This document shows positions 54,002 to 62,385 of a stretch of 64,000 bases of DNA, piece by piece. A program made the position numbers and the translations under genes. The DNA lies in the NCBI GenBank assembly GCA_027854065.1, contig JAQGEF010000007.1:144911-208910 (forward strand). Direction: 5' to 3'. The notes below the pieces were generated by a model. The model made no database searches. It saw only the letters and a list, made by a program, of their open reading frames with translations, and was not told the origin of the DNA. Each line of letters opens with the position of its first letter. Positions within the stretch are counted from its first letter, which is position 1. This stretch comes from Polluticaenibacter yanchengensis. GTDB lineage: Bacteria; Bacteroidota; Bacteroidia; Chitinophagales; Chitinophagaceae.

Positions 54002-54349
54002 TTAAGCAAACTTCTGTACATCAAAATATAATAAAACATGTTCTTTTAAAAACTTCTCCTGCTCTATTACATTATAAGCAGGCAATTCTTTGATTTGTTT
54101 AAAATGCGGCCAGCCATCTTTATCAAAATCTGTGCGTTCATAGTACCCGCTTGGCATGAGTACTGTACAAACAGCTACATGCATCAGATCTTGTTTTTGT
54201 TCTTTGGTAAATTTTAGTTTAAAATTATTAACTTCCTGTGTGCCTATTAAAAATAAAATAGTTTCCATATCGGGCTTCTTACCAAAGCGCTCTACCAATT
54301 CAGCCTCCAGTTGCCACCAACGCACTTGTAAATCGTCTTTTACATTCAT
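54002..54349 (-). CDS. Small conserved protein of unknown function
   Basis: A 115-residue soluble protein with no signal or membrane segment. Features are WWQLEAELVERFGKKPDMET, FLIGTQEVNN and MPSGYYERTDFDKDGWPHF; the Trp, His and acidic residues may suit a small enzyme or binding fold, but I recognise no named family, only a general likeness to uncharacterised Bacteroidota proteins. It shares strand with the cyclophilin and CvpA genes and could be the first gene of that operon (22-bp gap). Confidence 0.78.
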   Translation of the reverse strand: MNVKDDLQVRWWQLEAELVERFGKKPDMETILFLIGTQEVNNFKLKFTKEQKQDLMHVAVCTVLMPSGYYERTDFDKDGWPHFKQIKELPAYNVIEQEKFLKEHVLLYFDVQKFA

Positions 54350-54393
54350 GCGCCAAAATTACGAGTATTTAGCCTTTACTTAATCAGCCAATA

Positions 54394-55356
54394 TTAATCT
54401 GTAAATAATACGCGTTTTATAATATTCATTTGTGAACTGCTGATGATTACATGCTGTACTTGCAGTAAGTCTGCCGTAAACACTATTTCCTGGGCATTAT
54501 ATGGTATTACGGTGTATAAGGAATTACACAATAAAATATGAAAACGATCATCTCTTACATCGTAAACGACTATTTTGCATTCATCATTTTTAAGACTTCC
54601 TGTGTCTATTACTTTTATCATTACAGGGAAATCCAATAAACCCAGTCCGCTGTAAATAGGGTCTAAAGATGCATCGAAATAGCGATAGAAATGAAAATTA
54701 CAAGTGCCGCTTTCCTGCAAATAGGCCTGCATCTGGTGTAATTTAAAGTACATACAGTTTAAAGGAGTGGCATATTCCTGGATTTTACCAGCATCAAGCC
54801 AGTTTTGCGTTACCATATTAAAATATTCCAAAGTAGGCGTACCCACATCCATTTTATAATCGAACGCTTTATAACCCGGCACCACATAACCTGGATAGAA
54901 ATAGGCCATCCCTTCCTGGCGGCAATAGGCCATTTTCTGGAACATCAGGAATTTTCCTAAACTATATTTTTTATATGAGGGATCATAAAAACAACTAATG
55001 CCGGCACTGCTTAAAGCGCCAATATCCAATATACCCACTGCTATCAACTTTGTATCATCATACACTTTAAATGCCAGTGTATTATAACAGGAATCAAATT
55101 CCCCGGCATATAGCAAGTCGCTCAGGCTTTGAGACATCTGGTAACTCATACTTTTCCTGTATAAAGTATAAAGTGCTTCCATTTCATCATCTATCTGCAA
55201 TGGCTCGATCACCAGTTCAAAACCTTGATTTTTCTTGATGATCTCACGTTCCTTTTTCGTAGCGATATAATCATACAATTTTACCCTTAACCAGATAGCA
55301 TCATAAAACTGGTTGTTAAAGCATAAAAAATGAGTAGTGAAGATTGCCTGGTGCAT
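54394..55356 (-). CDS. Arginyl/leucyl-tRNA-protein transferase-like GNAT protein
   Basis: From the ATG at 55356 the product is 320 residues. It resembles the ATE1/Bpt group of GNAT-fold aminoacyl-tRNA-protein transferases: MEALYTLYRKSMSYQMSQSL, GISCFYDPSYKKYSLGKFL and FYPGYVVPGYKAFDYKMD match the family's catalytic C-domain. These enzymes tag N-termini of proteins for degradation. The same frame is open for 41 more codons upstream, and the translated extension looks like protein (GPYANLEIHGTLLPEVLD, then RYFSAGWFR), which continues smoothly into the start of known homologues. No ATG, GTG or TTG occurs in it, so the true start may be a rare codon further up. A promoter-like element at 55531-55538 favours a longer protein. 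Confidence 0.78.
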   Translation of the reverse strand: MHQAIFTTHFLCFNNQFYDAIWLRVKLYDYIATKKEREIIKKNQGFELVIEPLQIDDEMEALYTLYRKSMSYQMSQSLSDLLYAGEFDSCYNTLAFKVYDDTKLIAVGILDIGALSSAGISCFYDPSYKKYSLGKFLMFQKMAYCRQEGMAYFYPGYVVPGYKAFDYKMDVGTPTLEYFNMVTQNWLDAGKIQEYATPLNCMYFKLHQMQAYLQESGTCNFHFYRYFDASLDPIYSGLGLLDFPVMIKVIDTGSLKNDECKIVVYDVRDDRFHILLCNSLYTVIPYNAQEIVFTADLLQVQHVIISSSQMNIIKRVLFTD

Positions 55357-55530
55357 CCTGAACCAGCCAGCGGAAAAATACCTGTCCAGTACCTCTGGCA
55401 GTAACGTCCCATGTATTTCTAAATTTGCATAAGGACCAATGGTGCTTCCAATTCTAAAAAAGCTGATAATAAATAATCTTTAAGTTAGTAAAAGGCTACT
55501 TTTAAAAGTATTTGCAGGCTTCCTGCTAAT

Positions 55531-55538
55531 CAAATATA
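55531..55538 (-). promoter_or_regulatory. Promoter-like -7 element upstream of the transferase gene
   Basis: TATATTTG on the minus strand fits TAnnTTTG. It lies about 52 bp before the upstream limit of the open transferase frame (55479) and 175 bp before the first ATG. Confidence 0.45.
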
Positions 55539-55659
55539 CAAATATCATAGTTTTGGCACAATAAATATTCTTACATTATTGAATTTTCAACAAACTAGGA
55601 TCTCTTAAATACATTCTAAATGATTAATTAGCAGATTCAATCAATAAATAACGTATCAT

Positions 55660-56454
55660 ATGAAAAATTATTTTAAGTTAAGTTTCGCAATCATTATGTT
55701 TTTTTGCAATCTTCAGCAAACTTTTGCCTGGGGACTAACAGGCCATAGAGTGGTGGCGCAGATTGCGGAACAGAATTTAAGTAAAAAAACTAAAAAAGCA
55801 ATTGCCGGCCTCATAGATAACCAGAGTCTGAGCTGGATTGCCAACTGGCCTGATTTTATAAAAAGTGATACGACGGGTTACTGGAAAAAAGCATCTTCCT
55901 GGCATTATATCAATGTAGACTCTAACTACAGCAAAGAAGATTTTATTAAAGAGATAAACAGCCAGACAATTGAAAGTGCTTATAACCAGCTACCTGTTTT
56001 AATTGCCCAGATAAAGGATAAAAACCTGGACAGGACAAAACGTCAGCAGGCTTTAGCATTTTTAATACATATTATCGGGGATATTCATCAACCAATGCAT
56101 GTTGGCCGCAAATCGGATTTGGGCGGCAATAAAGTAACTGTTTACTGGTTCAAAGTTCAAACCAATCTTCATAGCATATGGGATGATGAATTTGTACAGC
56201 ACCAGGGGTATAGCTATACGGAATATGCGAACGAATTACAGCGCACCTATGCTGCGAAGAAAGACGAATTCAAAACGGGTCTGGCACAAGACTGGCTATA
56301 TGAATCTTATAAATTAGCAGGCAATATTTACGCCCGCACACCTCCTGAATCAAAATTAAGTTACCTGTACAATTATATTTTTAAAGATACTTTAGATACC
56401 CAGTTATATAAAGGCGGTTTGCGTTTGGCTGAAGTGTTGAACAGCATCTTTTAA
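55660..56454 (+). CDS. Secreted S1/P1-type nuclease
   Basis: A 264-residue zinc-dependent nuclease. A signal peptide ends at residue 23, so mature protein begins with the required Trp24. The zinc ligands are all visible: Trp24, His29, Asp65, His82, His137, Asp141, His147, His171 and Asp175 (motifs WGLTGHRVV, SWHYIN, HIIGDIHQPMHVG, HSIWDDE). Length matches family members of about 260-290 residues. It should degrade single-stranded DNA and RNA outside the cell or in the periplasm, releasing 5'-nucleotides. It is a single gene, convergent with the MutS2-like gene. Confidence 0.95.
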   Translation: MKNYFKLSFAIIMFFCNLQQTFAWGLTGHRVVAQIAEQNLSKKTKKAIAGLIDNQSLSWIANWPDFIKSDTTGYWKKASSWHYINVDSNYSKEDFIKEINSQTIESAYNQLPVLIAQIKDKNLDRTKRQQALAFLIHIIGDIHQPMHVGRKSDLGGNKVTVYWFKVQTNLHSIWDDEFVQHQGYSYTEYANELQRTYAAKKDEFKTGLAQDWLYESYKLAGNIYARTPPESKLSYLYNYIFKDTLDTQLYKGGLRLAEVLNSIF

Positions 56455-56485
56455 GTTTACAAATAAGAATTGATATTTATAAAAA

Positions 56486-56519
56486 CAGGTGCACAGATAT
56501 GCTACTATCCGTGCACCTG
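56486..56519. terminator. Hairpin between convergent genes
   Basis: CAGGTGCAC and GTGCACCTG form a 9-bp stem around a loop that itself contains GATA/TATC. There is no clear T-run, so termination is possible but not certain. Confidence 0.5.
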
Positions 56520-56541
56520 CACAAATTAAAATTTATCAACA

Positions 56542-58644
56542 TCAGATTTCCCGCTCTACAACCTTTACCATATCGGAAATATCTGTGGTAATAGGGATGG
56601 CACCAACCTGCACAACTGCTTTTTTCCCTCTTATCGTATTGACTGTACCAACCTGGCGGTTTTTGACCAGTTTTACTAAATCACCTTCTGTTATTTCGCC
56701 TTCTACTTCTATATATTTTTCATCAAATTTCTTATCTTTCTTAATCTGGACTTTTGGCTTTTCTTTTCTCTCGAACAATAACCACTGAATGTTCTGGATC
56801 ACTTCATTTTTGTTCTCTGATTTCCGCCATTCCACAATCATCGCTTTCAGTTTCCGTTCCATATCCTTAAGAAACAATAATTGTTCGTCCGTATGTTTGT
56901 TCTGGTGTTTTAGCAATTCTACCTGCTGGCGATGTTTCTCCTTGTCCAACAGTTTTTCAAGCTCTCTTTTAAGACGGTCATTTTCTTTCACCTGCTTTTC
57001 AAGTGCTGACTCTCTTCCTTCCAGGCGTTGCAGATCCTGTTCTGTTTTGTTCAATAATTTGTCCAGATTATACTGATTCTCATCTACCAGTTTATGCGCA
57101 CGGTCTATCAGATGCTTTGGCAACCCAATACGTTCAGCTATTGAAAATGTATAACTGCTTCCCGGTTTGCCTACTACCAGTTTATACAAAGGGGAAAGTG
57201 TTTGTTCGTTAAACTGCATGGCACCATTTATAATGCCCGGTACGCGGTTTGCCATTACTTTTAAATTAAGATAGTGAGTGGTGACTACCCCGAAACTGCG
57301 CTTTTTACCGAGTTCCTCCATGATCACTTCCGCAAAAGCTCCTCCGAGGTTAGGATCACTGCCGCTACCGAGTTCATCTATAAAAAATAAGGTTTTACCG
57401 TTAGCAGTTTCTATAAAATGCTTCATATGCTTGAGATGGGAAGAATAAGTACTCAACTCAAACTCTATACTTTGTGTATCACCTATATGTATGTAAAGCT
57501 GCTTGAAAATGCCTAATTTACTCACACTGCTTACAGGGATCAGTAACCCGGCCTGGACCATTAACTGGCATAACCCGATTGTTTTCATGGTCACTGTTTT
57601 ACCACCGGCATTAGGCCCGCTGATTACCAATATCCTGTTCTTTTCATCTAAGTGAATATCTAACGGTATGGTCTTCTTATTTTGTTTTATATTGTACAAA
57701 AACAGCAAAGGGTGGAAAGCCTCTACCAGTTCTACATGAGCGTGGTTGGTTATCTGGGGCATATTCGCACTCATTTCTACTGCCAATCTTGCTTTTGCTT
57801 TTATAAAATCGAATTCACCAACAATTTCGTAGTAGTTTTTAAGCAATGCATGGTAGGGATGAATATTGGCCGTCAGCTGTCGGAAGATCCTGTACACTTC
57901 CTTGCTTTCCTCACTTTCCAGGCTCATTATTTCATTGCTCAGCCCGGTAGTTTCTTCGGGTTCAATATATGTGGTTTGACGACTATCGCTTTCTCCGTGA
58001 ATAATGCCTTTAATAATGCGTTTATTTTCGGCAATAACAGCCAATACCCGCCTGCCGTTCATAAAGCTCTCTTCCATATCGGCCAGGTAGCCTTGCTTAT
58101 TCATTTTTTGAATAAGCTTATCGAAGATTCGACGGATCTCATTTCTTTTCCTGTACAAACTCATCCTGATCCTGTACAGTTCCTCACTGGCATTATCTTT
58201 CACTACACCGTAATCATCAATAATATCATTGATCATTTCCATTATTGTTTTTTCGTAGTAGCTGTTGTCAATTACTTTGGACAAAAAAGGATTGGATTCA
58301 CGATGGTCTTTATCAAACCAACGAAAAATACTCTGCATATTTTCCAGCAACTTTCTTAGAAAAGTAAATTGTTCGCCATTGAATACGGCACCTGGTATGC
58401 TTAGCAATTTTATTTCTTTGGCTATATTTTGTCTGAAATCGTTAGGAAAATACTGCCCGGATAAAAGTAAGACCTTAAATTCATGCGTTTGTCTTAGTTC
58501 CGTGTCTATATAATTAAACTGGGTATGTATTCTAAGCTGGGAAGCTTTGTTTTTAGCGTACTCTGTAGAGCATTTCTCTATTAATAATTGTTGTATTTTG
58601 TCCAACTCTAGCTGTATCAGCGCCGATTCCGGATATAATTTCAT
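56542..58644 (-). CDS. MutS2-like ATPase without Smr domain
   Basis: A 700-residue MutS-type ATPase of the MutS2 class. The N-terminal part is the core/lever region (residues 1-300). Walker A is ISGPNAGGKTVTMKT (about 340-352), Walker B is LFFIDELGSGSD (about 420), followed by VVTTHYLNLK. A long coiled coil (about 520-620) precedes a small beta domain (about 650-700). Canonical MutS2 has about 780 residues and ends in an Smr nuclease domain; here the protein stops before it. A separate Smr protein is encoded at 22888-23940. MutS2 acts in recombination control or in rescue of collided ribosomes. Here nicking would need another protein. Confidence 0.9.
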   Translation of the reverse strand: MKLYPESALIQLELDKIQQLLIEKCSTEYAKNKASQLRIHTQFNYIDTELRQTHEFKVLLLSGQYFPNDFRQNIAKEIKLLSIPGAVFNGEQFTFLRKLLENMQSIFRWFDKDHRESNPFLSKVIDNSYYEKTIMEMINDIIDDYGVVKDNASEELYRIRMSLYRKRNEIRRIFDKLIQKMNKQGYLADMEESFMNGRRVLAVIAENKRIIKGIIHGESDSRQTTYIEPEETTGLSNEIMSLESEESKEVYRIFRQLTANIHPYHALLKNYYEIVGEFDFIKAKARLAVEMSANMPQITNHAHVELVEAFHPLLFLYNIKQNKKTIPLDIHLDEKNRILVISGPNAGGKTVTMKTIGLCQLMVQAGLLIPVSSVSKLGIFKQLYIHIGDTQSIEFELSTYSSHLKHMKHFIETANGKTLFFIDELGSGSDPNLGGAFAEVIMEELGKKRSFGVVTTHYLNLKVMANRVPGIINGAMQFNEQTLSPLYKLVVGKPGSSYTFSIAERIGLPKHLIDRAHKLVDENQYNLDKLLNKTEQDLQRLEGRESALEKQVKENDRLKRELEKLLDKEKHRQQVELLKHQNKHTDEQLLFLKDMERKLKAMIVEWRKSENKNEVIQNIQWLLFERKEKPKVQIKKDKKFDEKYIEVEGEITEGDLVKLVKNRQVGTVNTIRGKKAVVQVGAIPITTDISDMVKVVEREI

Positions 58645-59029
58645 TATCTGTTCTATCTCTTAATTTCCCGGCAAATTTCGGAATAAAATTGATTATAATA
58701 AAAATCTATCAACCAGGATTGTAAATGCAGTTAATATATTATATTTTAAATAGTAAAGTCAATTCTAAATCAACAAACTATTTATTTTTCATTAATTCGC
58801 TTGAAAATTTGAGGTTTATTTAAAATTTTATCGCAATTTTATAATTGATATTTTTATGATACCGATTGTTTAAGGATTTTTAATTTAAAGTCAATTAACC
58901 CAATATTATCAAATTATTAATTGAGGTTCTGAAATGTGATAAGATGCTTGCTTCTTTTAAATTTGCAAACCAATTAGCTTTTTCTGCTATTATTTGCAAA
59001 AGCTACATTCTAAATTAAACTTTATATAG
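58645..59029. other. AT-rich intergenic region between divergent genes
   Basis: This 385-bp stretch holds no coding frame, repeat or hairpin that I support. It must carry promoters for the MutS2-like gene and the DUF47-PiT operon. TATTATTTGC at about 58988-58998 is close to a -7 element but not exact. Confidence 0.5.
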
Positions 59030-59680
59030 ATGTCTGGAATCAATTCTTTTTTCAAGATTTTCACTCCGAAAAACGTAAAATTTTACGATTTATTCGAGCA
59101 GGTAGCCGACAATGTGGTAACGATGTCCAAGGAACTATGCTTACTGGTGAAAGAAACCGATGCTGATAAAAGAAAAACAAGAGTAGTAGAAATCGAAAGA
59201 TTAGAGCATGTTTGTGATGACATCAGTCATACGACATTTACTGAACTTAGCAGGAACTTCATTACCCCATTCGATAGAGAAGATATTCATGCCCTGACAA
59301 CTGCCCTGGATGATGTGGCAGATTATATTTACTCAAGTGCAAAAAAGATCAACTACTACCGTTTAAATCCTAATGAAGAAGGTATTCATAAATTAGCAAA
59401 CCTGATTGCTTCCGGCTGTGAGCAGTTACGCAATGCGGTTTATGGCTTAAGGCACATGAAAGAACTGCATGTAATTACAGAAGCCATTGTTAAAATGAAC
59501 GCGTTTGAAAATGAAGCAGATGATGTATTTGATTTATCTATTGACCGTTTATTTGAGTTAGAGCACGATTTCAAACAGTTAATTAAACGTAGAGAATTAT
59601 ACCAGACAATGGAAACTGCTACCGATAAATGTGAGGATGCCGGTAACGTTATAGAGAGTATCATTATTAAATATGCCTAG
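59030..59680 (+). CDS. DUF47/PhoU-like phosphate transport regulator
   Basis: A 216-residue all-helical protein of the DUF47 (PhoU-like, YkaA/Pit accessory) family. The helices carry metal-binding-like acidic clusters, for example ERLEHVCDDISHTTFTELSR, DREDIHALTTALDDVADYI and CEDAGNVIESIIIKYA. Such proteins accompany PiT-type phosphate transporters and are thought to regulate them. It is followed after 48 bp by the PiT gene on the same strand, the common two-gene arrangement. Confidence 0.93.
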   Translation: MSGINSFFKIFTPKNVKFYDLFEQVADNVVTMSKELCLLVKETDADKRKTRVVEIERLEHVCDDISHTTFTELSRNFITPFDREDIHALTTALDDVADYIYSSAKKINYYRLNPNEEGIHKLANLIASGCEQLRNAVYGLRHMKELHVITEAIVKMNAFENEADDVFDLSIDRLFELEHDFKQLIKRRELYQTMETATDKCEDAGNVIESIIIKYA

Positions 59681-59728
59681 TCGCATTTTTATTAAGATAC
59701 AAAAAACTATAAAATTTAAATCGCACGC

Positions 59729-60793
59729 ATGTTTACATTATTAGTAGCCATTATTATACTGGCATTTATATTCGATTATATCAATGGTTTTCACGATTCT
59801 GCGAACTCTATTGCTACAATTGTCTCTACAAAAGTTCTAACACCTGTTCAGGCTGTAATATGGGCTGCAGTTTTCAACTTTGCCGCTTACTTTATTTCTT
59901 TATACGTTATAGGTGAGTTCAAGATCGGTAACACCGTTGCAAAATGGGTAAACCCGGATTTTGTTACATTAGAAGTATTACTGGCGGGTATTATTGCCGC
60001 TATTACCTGGAACCTTATCACATGGTGGTTTGGTATCCCTTCCAGTTCTTCCCATACTTTAATGGGAGGTTTTATAGGTGCGGCATTGGCCCATGCAGGT
60101 GGTTTCAGCGGTGCTTCCGGCGATGTTATTAATTACGCCAAAGTATTACCTACTTTCCTGTTTATATTCTTCGCCCCATTGATCGGAATGTTCATCGCGT
60201 TTATCATTACAGTAATTATTCTCTGGATAAGTCGCAAAAGCAATCCCTACAAGGCAGAAAGCTGGTTTAAAAGGCTGCAATTAGTATCAAGTGCCGCCTT
60301 CAGTTTAGGCCATGGTGCTAACGATGCACAAAAAGTAATGGGTATCATAGGTGCAGCAGTAATTTATTACGAATTACAGACTGGCAACCTTGAATATATT
60401 AACACGCCGGTTGACCAACGGTTTAGTCACTTTGTTCAGCATTACTGGTGGGTGCCATTGTCCAGTTTTATTGCTATTGCATTAGGTACACTTAGCGGTG
60501 GCTGGAAGATCGTAAAAACGATGGGTACACGTATTACTAAAGTGACGCCTTTAGAAGGCGTAGCGGCAGAAACTGCCGGTGCTATTACGTTGTATGTTGC
60601 AGAACATATGGCCATCCCGGTAAGTACTACACATACAATCACCGGTGCTATTATTGGTGTAGGTGCTACCAAGCGTTTAAGTGCTGTACGCTGGGGGGTT
60701 ACAATCAGCTTACTTTGGGCATGGATCCTTACCATTCCAGTGAGCGCTGCTTTAGCGGGCATCATCTATTACATCGTTAAGTTATTTGTATAA
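59729..60793 (+). CDS. PiT-family inorganic phosphate transporter
   Basis: A 354-residue inner membrane transporter with about ten helices that moves phosphate with a cation. The duplicated family signature appears as INGFHDSANSIATIVSTK (residues about 19-36) and GHGANDAQKVMGIIG (about 195-209). SSSHTLMGGFIGAALAHAGG and STTHTITGAIIGVG are the matching repeat halves. Size fits the shorter bacterial PiT proteins. Second gene of the DUF47-PiT operon, which ends at a terminator. Confidence 0.95.
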   Translation: MFTLLVAIIILAFIFDYINGFHDSANSIATIVSTKVLTPVQAVIWAAVFNFAAYFISLYVIGEFKIGNTVAKWVNPDFVTLEVLLAGIIAAITWNLITWWFGIPSSSSHTLMGGFIGAALAHAGGFSGASGDVINYAKVLPTFLFIFFAPLIGMFIAFIITVIILWISRKSNPYKAESWFKRLQLVSSAAFSLGHGANDAQKVMGIIGAAVIYYELQTGNLEYINTPVDQRFSHFVQHYWWVPLSSFIAIALGTLSGGWKIVKTMGTRITKVTPLEGVAAETAGAITLYVAEHMAIPVSTTHTITGAIIGVGATKRLSAVRWGVTISLLWAWILTIPVSAALAGIIYYIVKLFV

Positions 60794-60812
60794 CTTCTAG
60801 ATTACAATATTA

Positions 60813-60847
60813 AAAATGGGATATACCTGGTAAGTATATCCCATTTT
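60813..60847 (+). terminator. Terminator of the DUF47-PiT operon
   Basis: AAAATGGGATATAC and GTATATCCCATTTT form a perfect 14-bp stem with a 7-base loop, 20 bp past the stop codon. Confidence 0.85.
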
Positions 60848-61037
60848 CTTTTTAAGCAGACTGGCTTCTATCTATTTCTTATACAAAGCTTTCCATTTAT
60901 AAGTTATAAAATCCAACTCTGGTATTATAAGTCATATCTTCTGACATATTTACTTAGAAAAGACCAAGATTATTTAATCCAATTAAAAAGTATCTTCTTT
61001 TTAAAGGTTTCATTATATCCGGCCAAACGGTTTTCAA

Positions 61038-61757
61038 TCAGAGTTTACTTATCTTACCGCTGCCGGACTTATTAAAAGTGATCTGAGGTTCTCCTTTATA
61101 ATAAATAGAACCACTCCCGCTAATACCTGCCTCTAATTTATCGTGGGCATAAACCTTTATCTTTCCACTGCCACTAATATTCACTTCAGCTTCATTGCTT
61201 TCAATATTATCGAGGTTCAATGTACCACTCCCGCTTATCTTACCTTTCAACTTATCTGAGAATCCTGTTAAGCTGATTGTACCACTCCCTGATATACCTG
61301 TTGTCACATTTGGTGACTTTATTCCAAATTCGATATTGCCACTACCGGATACCTTTGCCTCAAAATCTTCATTCGTACTAAATATTCCGTTACCAACGAT
61401 ATTGCCACTCCCCGAAATCTGCACTTCCTCTACTTCCGGCATCATCACTCTCACTTCTATTTTTTTAGACGTGGAAAGTGATACGTTGTTTTCCAGCTTA
61501 ATTCTTAGCAGGTCATCCTCTTCTACCCCAATCTTTATATAGGGCAAAAAAGCTTCATCGGCCTCCACTTCTACTTTAAAAGTCGTTGAAGGTTCAACAT
61601 ATACTTTAAAAGGACCGCTGACTTTTATTTTATCAAAATTATTAGCATCTATCTGTTCTGTTTTTGTTACGCCGGACTCATCTATACCGTTTATCAGATT
61701 ACAAGATGTAATAGAAAGGCTGAATACAAGAAAGATATAAATGTAAAGTTTTCTCAT
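61038..61757 (-). CDS. Head GIN domain (DUF2807) lipoprotein
   Basis: A 239-residue protein from the ATG at 61757; an ATG five codons upstream is less likely because it lengthens the signal peptide. The lipobox is at SITSC. The body is a DUF2807 (head GIN) beta-solenoid with seven copies of a turn motif SGSGxI, spaced about 19-25 residues, for example ISGSGNIVG, VSGSGNIEF, ISGSGTISL and KSGSGKIS. Such proteins are surface or periplasmic and probably bind another protein or surface. No partner gene is adjacent. Confidence 0.87.
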   Translation of the reverse strand: MRKLYIYIFLVFSLSITSCNLINGIDESGVTKTEQIDANNFDKIKVSGPFKVYVEPSTTFKVEVEADEAFLPYIKIGVEEDDLLRIKLENNVSLSTSKKIEVRVMMPEVEEVQISGSGNIVGNGIFSTNEDFEAKVSGSGNIEFGIKSPNVTTGISGSGTISLTGFSDKLKGKISGSGTLNLDNIESNEAEVNISGSGKIKVYAHDKLEAGISGSGSIYYKGEPQITFNKSGSGKISKL

Positions 61758-61853
61758 AGTTATAATTTGCATAAAAATAATACATTCTATAAAATAAAAA
61801 GCAACTAAGTAAAAACAAAGTTGCGTTGTTAGACTGCTTGCTATATAATAAAG

Positions 61854-61924
61854 GCGTTACGGTTGGATTCGAACCAACGTGAAAAGTTTTGCAGACCCTA
61901 ACCTATCCTCTCGGCCACGTAACG
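61854..61924 (-). tRNA. tRNA-Cys (GCA)
   Basis: The minus strand folds as a cloverleaf: acceptor CGTTACG/CGTAACG (7 pairs), short D arm, anticodon loop CTGCAAA, T stem GTTGG/CCAAC with loop TTCGAAT. The anticodon GCA reads Cys codons. CCA is not encoded. The first base is C, and the base at position 73 is C, where tRNA-Cys usually has U, so this deserves a check. The anticodon stem has two G-T pairs. Confidence 0.82.
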
Positions 61925-62385
61925 AAAAAATTAAAATTCACCATTCCAAATCAATTAAGTAGAAAATTTAATCATTCCTCCTTTACCAATTCTGTTATGC
62001 AAATATAATGTACACTAATTTAGTGAACAAATAATTCTCTCTTTTTTTTTTGAAATTATACAATTCAAATTCCAGCCCTTTATGGTTTGATATTTCATTC
62101 TGTTCATCGATTATTTATCTCCATTCATCGATTGTACTGGTGCCTGCCGGGTCAACCTATCTAACTTCATAAACGAGAGTCAACATACAAGGCAAGTAAA
62201 CCATAAAATCATGAAAAAAATACCCGCTGATGGCGACATCACTAGCTTAAGTCTTTACTATTAAATGGCCATTGGGCAAGTGGCTATTTCTTAAAGAATA
62301 AATCCGCAATCCATCCTTGAGATATAAATACTCCTGCATATTCATTGAGCCAGACCAGTCATTATCATAAAATCAACCATTTGTC
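61925..62385. other. Intergenic region upstream of the OmpA gene
   Basis: This 460-bp region holds no gene that I support. It has the palindrome at 62013-62025 and scattered AT-rich promoter-like stretches. Confidence 0.45.
62013..62025. promoter_or_regulatory. Palindrome CACTAATTTAGTG, possible operator
   Basis: A perfect 13-bp palindrome, extended to GTaCACTAATTTAGTGaAC by matching GT and AC two bases out. It is about 90 bp upstream of the tRNA start and 360 bp upstream of the OmpA gene. It shares its last 12 bases with the site at 45134-45145. Confidence 0.35.

Noticed and set aside
57682-58359. 225-codon ORF on the plus strand
   Set aside because: It is antisense within the MutS2-like gene, whose motifs confirm the minus strand as coding.
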